From assembly GCA_029287965.1 (NCBI GenBank), contig JARFQC010000176.1, positions 1 through 15,650 of the forward strand: a stretch of 15,650 bases of DNA. The letters run 5' to 3'. The stretch is from Arenicellales bacterium (GTDB lineage: Bacteria; Pseudomonadota; Gammaproteobacteria; BMS3Bbin11). Of the stretch, positions 8,083 through 15,650 are shown one piece after another. The translations under genes and the position numbers were made by a program. The notes under the pieces are model-generated. The model did not search any database. It was given only the letters and a program-made list of their open reading frames with translations, and was not told the origin of the DNA. Each line of letters begins with the position of its first letter. Position 1 is the first letter of the stretch.

Positions 8083-9000
8083 ATGGATGATTTTGTAAGT
8101 AGTTTCTGGCCTTGGTACATCTTTGTCATCGTCGCGGGCAGCATCATATGGCTGTTCTACCTGGTCCTCTCGCAGTCGCATGGGGTCAAGGACAAGGATC
8201 ACAAGATCGAACCCACCGGGCATAAGTGGGACGAGGACCTGGAAGAGCTGAACACCCCTCTACCACGCTGGTGGCTGCAGCTTTTCATCATCACCAATGT
8301 TTTCGGGCTCGTCTACCTGTTCCTGTACCCCGGCAGCGGCCTGTTCGGCGGCCTGCTCGGCTGGTCTTCCGCCGACTACCGCGACACCGGCGCTACAGGG
8401 CAGTATGAGACGGAAATGGCTGATGCCGATGCCCAGTACAGCGCCTTGTATGAGGGTTACCTGAAACAGGACATAGCCACCCTGACGGCAGACAAGGATG
8501 CCATCACAACAGGATCAAGGTTGTTCAGCACCTACTGCATCCAGTGCCACGGATCGGATGCCGGTGGTGCACCCGGCTTCCCGAACCTGCGTGACTCAGA
8601 CTGGCTGTGGGGCGGCGAACCCGACCAGATCAAGCACACCATCGCGCAAGGACGTATCGGTGCCATGCCTGCATGGGGTGCGGTACTGGGCAAGAACACG
8701 CGTGACGTGACTGCCTATGTCCTGTCAATGAGCGGCAAAAAATCCTCAGGCGACCTGGATATCGGTAAAGAAAAGTATGACCAGTTATGTGTCGCATGCC
8801 ATGGTGCGGACGGTAAGGGCAACATCGCCCTCGGCGCCCCGGACCTGACCGACAATCGCTGGTTGTATGGCGGTTCTGCCCGTTCGGTGGAAAAGAGCAT
8901 CATCGAAGGCCGGAACGGCAAGATGCCGGCGTTCGGCGAGTTCCTCGGTGAAGGCAAAGTGCATCTGCTGACCGCGTATGTCTACAGTCTTTCATACTGA
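8083..9000 (+). CDS. ccoP: cbb3-type cytochrome c oxidase subunit III (diheme cytochrome c)
   Basis: Diheme cytochrome c that accepts electrons from soluble or membrane cytochromes and passes them to CcoO. The 305-residue protein has two N-terminal helices (about residues 10-30 and 65-82), so it is the two-helix form of CcoP. The loop between them contains the conserved HKWDEDLEELNTPLPRWW block. Two cytochrome c domains follow: CIQCH (C152, C155, H156) with M195 in GAMPAWG, and CVACH (C236, C239, H240) with M281 in KMPAFG. GGAG 8 bases upstream serves the ATG at 8083. The gene closes the operon, with a terminator 45 bases after the stop. Confidence 0.98.
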   Translation: MDDFVSSFWPWYIFVIVAGSIIWLFYLVLSQSHGVKDKDHKIEPTGHKWDEDLEELNTPLPRWWLQLFIITNVFGLVYLFLYPGSGLFGGLLGWSSADYRDTGATGQYETEMADADAQYSALYEGYLKQDIATLTADKDAITTGSRLFSTYCIQCHGSDAGGAPGFPNLRDSDWLWGGEPDQIKHTIAQGRIGAMPAWGAVLGKNTRDVTAYVLSMSGKKSSGDLDIGKEKYDQLCVACHGADGKGNIALGAPDLTDNRWLYGGSARSVEKSIIEGRNGKMPAFGEFLGEGKVHLLTAYVYSLSY

Positions 9001-9044
9001 TTTATAACGCGCCAGCCGAGAAACTGGCATAGACATAAGACCAG

Positions 9045-9071
9045 AAAAGCCGGGCATTGCCCGGCTTTTTT
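9045..9071 (+). terminator. Intrinsic terminator after ccoP
   Basis: An 11-base perfect inverted repeat (arms 9045-9055 and 9059-9069, core GCCGGGC/GCCCGGC) has a 3-base loop and runs into a T tract of six. It should end the ccoNOQP transcript and separate it from the downstream orf88-ccoGH unit. Confidence 0.93.
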
Positions 9072-9116
9072 ATCTCACGTAAACTCGATTTAACACTATC
9101 ACCCACAGTTAGTTAG

Positions 9117-9139
9117 CCGGTACATATCTGCAATACCGG
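9117..9139. promoter_or_regulatory. Inverted repeat upstream of the orf88-ccoGH unit
   Basis: CCGGTA at 9117-9122 and TACCGG at 9134-9139 are perfect inverted arms around an 11-base AT-rich spacer. The element lies between the ccoP terminator and the next start codon, about 60 bases before the latter, where an operator or promoter would be expected. No regulator can be assigned to it, and no clear sigma-70 promoter is visible beside it. Confidence 0.35.
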
Positions 9140-9199
9140 AACCCCCTTCACTACTTTCTCCAGTTTGTGCAGACGATCACGGAACAAAAGGTACAAATA

Positions 9200-9466
9200 A
9201 TGACTTCGACAAAACCCGACTATGATGACGTCCCGACGATTCAAAGGGTCATCGCGATACTCTGGCCGTCATTCCTGGCGGCCGGGGCAGCCATGATCCT
9301 GTTGTTTATCATCTTTTCACCTGACGAACTTGTTCCTGAACTGCGCGCCAGCGGCGTCAGCAATATGGCTATCTATTCGGTAACTTTTATTTTTCTCTGG
9401 GCCACGGCACTGACCGCCTGTGCACTGTCCTGCTACTTCCTGCGTCCGTGCAATCGCTGCAATTGA
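9200..9466 (+). CDS. Small two-helix membrane protein with C-terminal cysteines, in the cbb3 locus
   Basis: I do not recognise this gene. From the ATG at 9200, which has an AAAAGG ribosome-binding site about 8 bases upstream, it encodes 88 residues. A GTG at 9167 in the same frame has no good site and would add 11 residues. The protein has a short polar N-terminus, a first helix (about residues 17-39) and a loop containing PDELVPELRASGVSN. A second helix (about 57-80) leads into a tail with four cysteines, C74, C78, C84 and C87, the last two as CNRC. Lying between ccoP and ccoG suggests a role in cbb3 assembly, perhaps in metal or thiol handling, but that is inference from position and cysteines only. 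Confidence 0.8.
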   Translation: MTSTKPDYDDVPTIQRVIAILWPSFLAAGAAMILLFIIFSPDELVPELRASGVSNMAIYSVTFIFLWATALTACALSCYFLRPCNRCN

Positions 9467-9561
9467 TAGTTAAATCTTAATGATGGATGTCAATGTGGAC
9501 ACAATTTCTTGAATATATACTTCGCTGCTGTCTTCTTTCCCCTTGATATAAGGATTTAACC

Positions 9562-10968
<1,407 letters not shown>

Positions 10969-11002
10969 AACAAAACAGGCAAGACCTTAACGAGGCGCAC
11001 GG

Positions 11003-11506
11003 ATGACTGCACAAGCTGACAAAACACCCTGGTACAAGGTTTCCATGGTCTGGCTGATTCTTGCCATTCCATTTACCGCCGTGGTACTCGGCGGGATACT
11101 GCTGTACCTCTCGATCATCTCCTATGACGGTCTCGTGGTCGACGACTATTACAAGGAAGGCAAAAAGATCAACCGGGTACTCAAACGTGACCAGGCAGCA
11201 CTTGCACATGGGCTCAAGGCCCAGGTTGGCCTGGAAGACAACCGGATCACCCTCTTCCTGCTGAGTGACCAGGCTTACACACCACCACCCACACTTGAAG
11301 TTAATTTCTACTACTCGACCCGGGTCGGCCTGGATAAGGCCACGTTTGTCGAGATGGTTAAGCCGGGTATCTACCAGGGCACAATTGGTCCACTGGAACA
11401 GGGTCGCTGGAATGTGCAGATCGAGGCGGACGACTGGCGCCTGATCGGGTCAATGCGGTCACCGGACCAGCCCCAGGTGGATATAGAACCCGCCGTCAAA
11501 CGATAA
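11003..11506 (+). CDS. ccoH: cbb3 oxidase assembly protein CcoH (FixH family)
   Basis: Single-span membrane protein needed for stable assembly of the cbb3 complex in characterised species. The 167-residue product has one N-terminal helix (about residues 13-38), followed by the family signature YDGLVVDDYYKEGKKIN (41-57). A periplasmic beta-rich domain completes it, with the late GRWNVQIEADDWRL block typical of FixH. GAGG lies 7 bases before the ATG at 11003. It is the last gene of the plus-strand cbb3 run and faces prfC, 160 bases away. Confidence 0.93.
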   Translation: MTAQADKTPWYKVSMVWLILAIPFTAVVLGGILLYLSIISYDGLVVDDYYKEGKKINRVLKRDQAALAHGLKAQVGLEDNRITLFLLSDQAYTPPPTLEVNFYYSTRVGLDKATFVEMVKPGIYQGTIGPLEQGRWNVQIEADDWRLIGSMRSPDQPQVDIEPAVKR

Positions 11507-11666
11507 GCCGAATGCTGGGCGCCTGCTGAATTACGCAGGCACAATCGTCAATCGCAGTTTACGCCAGAATTTCATGTCAGTCGCAAGGCAGCGTTAGCGC
11601 ACTATCCGGAGATTGCAGGATGCTACAACAGCCGCTGCAAATTGCCGGGTGTGCAACATGCCGGCC
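11507..11666. other. Convergent spacer between ccoH and prfC
   Basis: A hairpin of GCCTGC (11521-11526) and GCAGGC (11535-11540) with an 8-base loop lies 14 bases after the ccoH stop. It lacks a T tract. On the minus strand just after prfC, GCCGG and CCGGC can pair across a 12-base loop, also without a strong T run. Neither is a convincing intrinsic terminator, so ending may be Rho-dependent. No gene is seen. Confidence 0.35.
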
Positions 11667-13241
11667 TTAATGCTCCCGGGTAGCCCTGAAGTCGACCCCC
11701 GGGTGCCGTTCAATGGCCAGGTCCAGGTTGACCCTTGTCGGCGCCAGGTAAGTCAGGCTGCCGGCACCGTCGATGGCGAGGTTGCTGGCGGATTTCTTTC
11801 GCAGCTGCTCAAGATGTTGCTCATCTTCTGATTCCACCCACCGCGCCGTCACTACCTGTACGGGTTCGAAAATGCACTCTACCCGATACTCTGACTTGAG
11901 GCGTTGGGCCACAACATCGAACTGCAGTACGCCGACTGCACCAAGAACCAGGTCATTGCTTTCCAGCGGCCTGAATAACTGGGTAGCCCCCTCCTCACTG
12001 AGCTGCTGCAGTCCCTTGAGCAAGGCCTTGTTCTTGAGCGGATCCTTGAGGATGACTCGCCTGAACAGCTCCGGTGCGAAATGGGGAATACCGAGAAACT
12101 TCAGGTTTTCGCCCTCACTGAAGGCGTCACCGATCTGGATCGTACCGTGGTTATGTATGCCCAGTATGTCGCCAGGCCAGGCATCTTCCGCCGTGGAGCG
12201 TTCACCCGCCATAAATGACAGGGCATTATTGACCTGAACGTCCCGCTCCAGGCGCACGTGTCGCATCTTCATTCCCCGCCGGTACTTGCCAGATGTGACA
12301 CGCAGAAAAGCAATTCTGTCGCGATGCGCAGGGTCCATGTTCGCCTGGATCTTGAAGACGAAACCACTGAATTTTTCTTCGTTGGGGTGCACTTCTCTGC
12401 CAATCGTGGCGTGAGCCTCGGGTGCAGGCGCATGCTGCGCAAAACTGTCCAGCAACAATTGTATACCGAAATTGTTGATGGCGGATCCGAAGAATACCGG
12501 GGTCAGTTCGCCTGCGAGGTATTCATCGACGGAAAATTCGTGGCTCGCCCCCTGCACGAGTTCGATTTCCTCGCGCAGTTCATCTGTCATGCTGCCAAGC
12601 TTGTCTGTTGCTTCCTGGCTGTCCAGACCCTCTATGATTTCCCCGTCGATGGCCTTGCTACCGGGGTCGTAAAGGTAAATCCTATCCTCGTGCATATGGT
12701 AGACCCCCCTGAACTCCTTGCCCATTCCAATAGGCCAGGTCACGGGTGCACAACGGATATTCAGGACTTCCTCGACCTCGTCGAGAATCTCGAGCGGATC
12801 TCTGCCAAAGCGGTCCATTTTATTTACAAAGGTCATGATCGGCGTGGTTCGCAGCCGGCAGACCTCCATCAGCTTTATCGTTCGTGCTTCAACGCCCTTG
12901 GCAATGTCGATGACCATCAGCGCCGAATCAACCGCGGTAAGCGTTCGATAGGTATCTTCGGAAAAGTCTTCATGCCCGGGGGTATCGAGAAGGTTGATAA
13001 TCCGGTCCCGGTAGGGAAACTGCATCACTGACGTGGTTACCGAGATGCCGCGTTGCTGTTCCATTTCCATCCAGTCGGATGTGGCATGGCGCTCTGCTTT
13101 ACGGCCCTTGACTGCACCGGCAAGCTGTATCGCACCGCCAAACAGCAACAGTTTTTCTGTCAGCGTCGTTTTACCCGCATCGGGGTGCGATATGATGGCG
13201 AAGGTACGCCGTTTTGCTATTTGCTCTTCCAGTTCACTCAT
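11667..13241 (-). CDS. prfC: Peptide chain release factor 3 (RF3)
   Basis: Translational GTPase that recycles RF1/RF2 from terminated ribosomes. The 524-residue length is close to that of E. coli RF3. The G domain is complete: SHPDAGKTT (residues 18-26), the switch I segment RGISVTTS (64-71), DTPGH (86-90) and NKMD (140-143). The C-terminal two-thirds match RF3, with VFFGSAINNFGIQ, GDILGIHNHGTIQIGD and VLGAVGVLQFDVVAQRL. The ATG at 13241 lacks a clear ribosome-binding site. The start lies 21 bases after the miaE stop, so the two genes are probably cotranscribed. Confidence 0.98.
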   Translation of the reverse strand: MSELEEQIAKRRTFAIISHPDAGKTTLTEKLLLFGGAIQLAGAVKGRKAERHATSDWMEMEQQRGISVTTSVMQFPYRDRIINLLDTPGHEDFSEDTYRTLTAVDSALMVIDIAKGVEARTIKLMEVCRLRTTPIMTFVNKMDRFGRDPLEILDEVEEVLNIRCAPVTWPIGMGKEFRGVYHMHEDRIYLYDPGSKAIDGEIIEGLDSQEATDKLGSMTDELREEIELVQGASHEFSVDEYLAGELTPVFFGSAINNFGIQLLLDSFAQHAPAPEAHATIGREVHPNEEKFSGFVFKIQANMDPAHRDRIAFLRVTSGKYRRGMKMRHVRLERDVQVNNALSFMAGERSTAEDAWPGDILGIHNHGTIQIGDAFSEGENLKFLGIPHFAPELFRRVILKDPLKNKALLKGLQQLSEEGATQLFRPLESNDLVLGAVGVLQFDVVAQRLKSEYRVECIFEPVQVVTARWVESEDEQHLEQLRKKSASNLAIDGAGSLTYLAPTRVNLDLAIERHPGVDFRATREH

Positions 13242-13262
13242 GGGTATAACGTATCTGTTGGA

Positions 13263-13928
13263 TTAGTGCAGGGACGGCCGCCATTCCAGGTCAGCAATAA
13301 TTATTGCTTCGGCCTCCACCAGCTCTTCCATTCGCTGATTCATCTCATCTGTCGGAAAATAATTAAGCGCCATCTTCATAAAGACGTCCCCATGACGCGC
13401 TTCACATGCCCAGAGATCGCGATAAAACTCCTTTAGTGCCTGATCAGTCAACGACTCGCTGATCAGCCGGAAGCGTTCGGCACCCCGCGTCTCGATTACC
13501 GATGCAACGAGTAGCCGGTCCAGCAATCTCTCGTCCCGGCCATGTCGACACAGCTTGATGAGCCGGTTCACATAGGGGTCTGGCGCATCAGCGCCCAGCT
13601 TTAAGCCCCGCTGCTCCAGCAGGACGAAAACGTCACGAAAGTGTTCGAGCTCTTCCTGCGCCACTTCCAGAAGATCCGGAATAATTTCCGATCGATCCGG
13701 GTACTTAACCACGCAGGACATGGCATAGGCCATTGCTTTGCGCTCGCAACTTGCGTGGTCAATGAGAAATTCGTCGAAATTTTCGAGAATCACGTTCACC
13801 CATTCAGGGTCGGTTTCTGAGGCCAGTATTGCGCGAAGTCGTGCCATATCAAGCAAAGCATTATGCGGGCAGCTAGAAAGATGACGCGCGATTCTATCAT
13901 ATGCAGTACTAGGCAGTCCGGTCTGCAC
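13263..13928 (-). CDS. miaE: tRNA 2-methylthio-N6-isopentenyl adenosine(37) hydroxylase MiaE
   Basis: Diiron monooxygenase that hydroxylates the isopentenyl group of ms2i6A at tRNA position 37, using oxygen. The ferritin-like ligands are all visible in the 221-residue frame: E62 in CERK, E93 and H96 in EELEHF, E146 in ETRGAERF, and E176 and H179 in EARH. The start is uncertain. A GTG at 13928 has AGGA 6 bases upstream. The first 27 residues do not resemble the family, however, and an ATG at 13847 would begin MARLRAIL and give about 194 residues, nearer the usual length. A TATGAT hexamer inside the extra segment could be the promoter for that shorter form. Downstream is prfC. Confidence 0.93.
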   Translation of the reverse strand: MQTGLPSTAYDRIARHLSSCPHNALLDMARLRAILASETDPEWVNVILENFDEFLIDHASCERKAMAYAMSCVVKYPDRSEIIPDLLEVAQEELEHFRDVFVLLEQRGLKLGADAPDPYVNRLIKLCRHGRDERLLDRLLVASVIETRGAERFRLISESLTDQALKEFYRDLWACEARHGDVFMKMALNYFPTDEMNQRMEELVEAEAIIIADLEWRPSLH

Positions 13929-13969
13929 AGTTTATCCTAGCGATACTGAAGCACTAGCCGCGGGGTAGC

Positions 13970-14509
13970 ATGAAGTATTGTTCAGCGTGTGGGTCGACGG
14001 TCGAAATCAGCATTCCGGCCGGTGACAATCGACCAAGACATATTTGTGTCGAATGCGAAACCATCCATTACCAGAATCCCAAGATAGTCGCAGGATGCCT
14101 GCCAGTGCAGGGTAGTCGAGTGCTGTTGTGCAAGCGCGCCATAGACCCGCAGTACGGAAAATGGACCCTGCCCGCAGGATTCATGGAAAATGGTGAATCG
14201 CTTGAAGAAGCCGCTATGCGTGAAAGCATCGAAGAGGCCAATGCATCACTTGAAGCTCTGCGGCTGTATACCGTTATCAGTTTGCCGCATATCAACCAGG
14301 TCTACATGATGTTCCTGGCGGACCTCACCGACGCCGACTATTCTCCCGGAGCAGAGAGCCTCGACGTCAGACTGTTTAAAGAAGAGGAGATACCCTGGGA
14401 CGAGATTGCTTTCAAGACCATCACCTACACACTTGAAGCCTACTTCGTCGACAGAAAGACCGGTCTATTTCCTCTCCACACCAGCATCATTACCAGGAAG
14501 AACCGCTAA
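13970..14509 (+). CDS. Nudix hydrolase with N-terminal zinc ribbon
   Basis: Predicted pyrophosphohydrolase of nucleoside-diphosphate-type substrates; the exact substrate cannot be read from sequence. The 179-residue protein has a zinc ribbon with C4, C7, C26 and C29. A Nudix domain follows, with its box at residues 70-92: G70, E76, R84, E85, E88 and E89 are all present. The box ends EEANA instead of the canonical EExGU, and S86 replaces a hydrophobic residue. The catalytic glutamates are intact, so activity is expected. It is transcribed away from miaE with only 41 bases between the annotated starts. Its stop lies 9 bases from the stop of the convergent phosphoesterase. Confidence 0.93.
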   Translation: MKYCSACGSTVEISIPAGDNRPRHICVECETIHYQNPKIVAGCLPVQGSRVLLCKRAIDPQYGKWTLPAGFMENGESLEEAAMRESIEEANASLEALRLYTVISLPHINQVYMMFLADLTDADYSPGAESLDVRLFKEEEIPWDEIAFKTITYTLEAYFVDRKTGLFPLHTSIITRKNR

Positions 14510-14518
14510 CGGGAGCAG

Positions 14519-15079
14519 TTAGTCCGAATCCTCGAAGCGATGCAGCTTCACGTGCCAGCCCCTGTGACTGGCCTGCATGACCAGGCAAGATGAAGCACCG
14601 CGATTCAACCGCTTACCCGCCGCACCCGGATTCAGCAGCCAGCAGTCGCCAACCATTTCATGCTGGACATAGTGGCTGTGTCCGTAAACGACAGCGCGTG
14701 ACCCCGGGAAATGTGAAAGTATGGCCGACTGCGGATCATCGAGTCCCCAGTATTGATGACCATGAATCACTGACAAAGTGCCGCCGGGAAGTTCAACCTG
14801 TAATTCGTCACTGAGATCCGACAGCCTGTACTGCCCCTTGTTATCCCAGGTCTGCTTCACATCGTTATTGCCGCGCACTGCAATCAATTGCCCATTGACC
14901 GGCTTCAATTGCTCCAGCACAGCACTGCCGCAAATATCACCGGCGTGAACAATGACATCGCAACGGTTTACCTGGTCCAGTACACCGGGATGAATATAAC
15001 CATGGGTATCCGAGAGAATACCTACACTCACCTCTGCCTGTTTCATTGAAGGTACTCGGTCATTGGCGTTCTGCCGCAT
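14519..15079 (-). CDS. Metallophosphoesterase, YfcE/MJ0936-like
   Basis: Predicted dinuclear-metal phosphodiesterase of the calcineurin-like superfamily; the natural substrate is unknown. The motifs appear in order in 186 residues: SDTH (D24, H26), HAGD (45-48), GNND (70-73), the HGH motif at 106-108 and GHSH (133-136), followed by LLNPGAAGKR. This order is that of the short YfcE/MJ0936 type. The start is ambiguous. The ATG at 15079 and the ATG at 15046 (beginning MKQAEVSVGILSDTH) both have weak ribosome-binding sites, and the latter fits the family's short N-terminus better. No functional link to its neighbours is evident. Confidence 0.9.
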   Translation of the reverse strand: MRQNANDRVPSMKQAEVSVGILSDTHGYIHPGVLDQVNRCDVIVHAGDICGSAVLEQLKPVNGQLIAVRGNNDVKQTWDNKGQYRLSDLSDELQVELPGGTLSVIHGHQYWGLDDPQSAILSHFPGSRAVVYGHSHYVQHEMVGDCWLLNPGAAGKRLNRGASSCLVMQASHRGWHVKLHRFEDSD

Positions 15080-15349
15080 GCAATGTGCTCAGTGAAAGCC
15101 ATCCAGACAGGCTAGCAGCTTGTCTGCTACAGGAAACATATCGAAAAATGCATGCAAGAAGTACATGTGGCAACGACATTGATGGTATCAAGGTATGCCC
15201 GGTTGGCAGCTAAATTGTTAGCCATCCTGCATCAGACACCTTTGAGAGCCTCTGGCCAGTCAGTCTCAGCGTGGGCAGGACCACTATTCATTAATGATGT
15301 GAAAATTAAAAACGCCACCTGGAACCAGGTGGCGTCACACGTACTATGC
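15080..15349. other. Intergenic region between the phosphoesterase and sat
   Basis: No coding frame with recognisable content is seen in these 270 bases. A compact inverted repeat lies at 15104-15126 (CAGACA and TGTCTG outer arms, GCT/AGC inner arms, one G-T pair, 3-base loop), just upstream of the phosphoesterase start. The sat terminator occupies the far end. No tRNA-like structure was found by eye. Confidence 0.4.
15302..15335 (-). terminator. Intrinsic terminator of sat
   Basis: ACGCCACCTGG (15312-15322) and CCAGGTGGCGT (15325-15335) form a perfect 11-base inverted repeat with two central bases, so the real loop is probably four bases. On the minus strand it is followed by a T-rich tract (complement of 15302-15311), 14 bases after the sat stop. 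Confidence 0.93.
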
Positions 15350-15650
15350 TTACAGAGACTGATAATAATCCATCAGAATCTGGGCAACTTCCGGTCGTGA
15401 AAATTCGGCGGGTGGCGCTTCACCATTGCCGAGCATCTCGCGTACACGCGTGCCGGACAGCAGGATAAAATCGTCTTTAGTGTGATCCGGTACATCGCGC
15501 ATCATCACTACTTTGCTGAGTTTCTTCGAAAATGCCGTGTGATCAGCATTGAAAATCTCGATTTGCAGTGCTCCAGTGGGCACTTCCTCATCGAAGATTG
15601 TCTGTGCATCAAATGCGCCGTAGTAGTCGCCCACACCAGCGTGATCGCGG
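15350..15650 (-). CDS. sat: ATP sulfurylase, C-terminal part
   Basis: Sulfate adenylyltransferase. In sulfur oxidation it makes ATP and sulfate from APS and pyrophosphate. The frame is open from the window edge to a TAA at 15350-15352, giving about the last 100 residues. The visible start RDHAGVGDYYGAFDAQ is the conserved ATP sulfurylase active-site block. The C-terminal LSGTRVREMLGNGEAPPAEFSRPEVAQIL motif (positions about 15373-15459) is diagnostic. An apparent GTG start at 15634 is internal and not real, because the conserved block continues upstream of it. The first cysteines typical of the EHTFYCKKC region are absent: the sequence there reads ADHTAFSKKLSK. Confidence 0.95.
   Translation of the reverse strand, partial: RDHAGVGDYYGAFDAQTIFDEEVPTGALQIEIFNADHTAFSKKLSKVVMMRDVPDHTKDDFILLSGTRVREMLGNGEAPPAEFSRPEVAQILMDYYQSL

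Noticed and set aside
9167..9199. GTG start giving an 11-residue longer form of the small membrane protein
   Set aside because: No ribosome-binding site precedes it, whereas the ATG at 9200 has AAAAGG at a proper distance.
12258..13031. 257-codon open frame on the plus strand
   Set aside because: It lies wholly antisense to prfC, a full-length RF3 gene with all GTPase motifs, so it is a codon-usage shadow.
15350..15634. A complete 94-residue gene starting at the GTG at 15634
   Set aside because: The ATP sulfurylase block RDHAGVGDYYG continues upstream of this GTG to the window edge, so this is the tail of a longer gene.

Overview
The window looks like chromosomal DNA of a sulfur-oxidising gammaproteobacterium. 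One end carries a dissimilatory APS reductase operon of the aprM-aprB-aprA type. The other end carries the tail of an ATP sulfurylase gene (sat). Together these enzymes oxidise sulfite to sulfate through APS. Between them lie a complete cbb3-type high-affinity oxidase locus and a short run of housekeeping genes typical of Gammaproteobacteria. The genus cannot be named from the sequence alone.

Layout. Positions 1-2497 (minus strand): aprM, aprB and the first 375 codons of aprA. Positions 2787-5461 (minus): ccoI and ccoS, the copper ATPase and the small maturation factor for cbb3 oxidase. Positions 5468-5846: a divergent control region with a perfect FNR/Anr-type palindrome and a long leader. 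Positions 5847-9000 (plus): ccoN, ccoO, ccoQ (56 aa) and ccoP, closed by a strong intrinsic terminator at 9045-9071. Positions 9200-11506 (plus): an unrecognised 88-aa two-helix membrane protein with four C-terminal cysteines, then ccoG and ccoH. Positions 11667-13928 (minus): prfC (RF3) preceded by miaE. Positions 13970-14509 (plus): a zinc-ribbon Nudix hydrolase. Positions 14519-15079 (minus): a YfcE-like metallophosphoesterase. Positions 15350-15650 (minus): the C-terminal end of sat with its own terminator.

How the genes work together. Sulfite is oxidised to APS by AprBA, with AprM as the likely membrane electron acceptor. Sat converts APS and pyrophosphate to ATP and sulfate. The electrons can reach oxygen through the cbb3 oxidase, whose catalytic subunits and dedicated assembly set (CcoG, H, I, S) are all present. 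The FNR-type box suggests the oxidase is induced at low oxygen.

I found no insertion sequence, phage gene, CRISPR array, tRNA or rRNA, and no clear case of a wholly new system. The best candidates for something undescribed are the small cysteine-tailed membrane protein between ccoP and ccoG, and the split, divergent arrangement of the cbb3 assembly genes beside the APS reductase operon.
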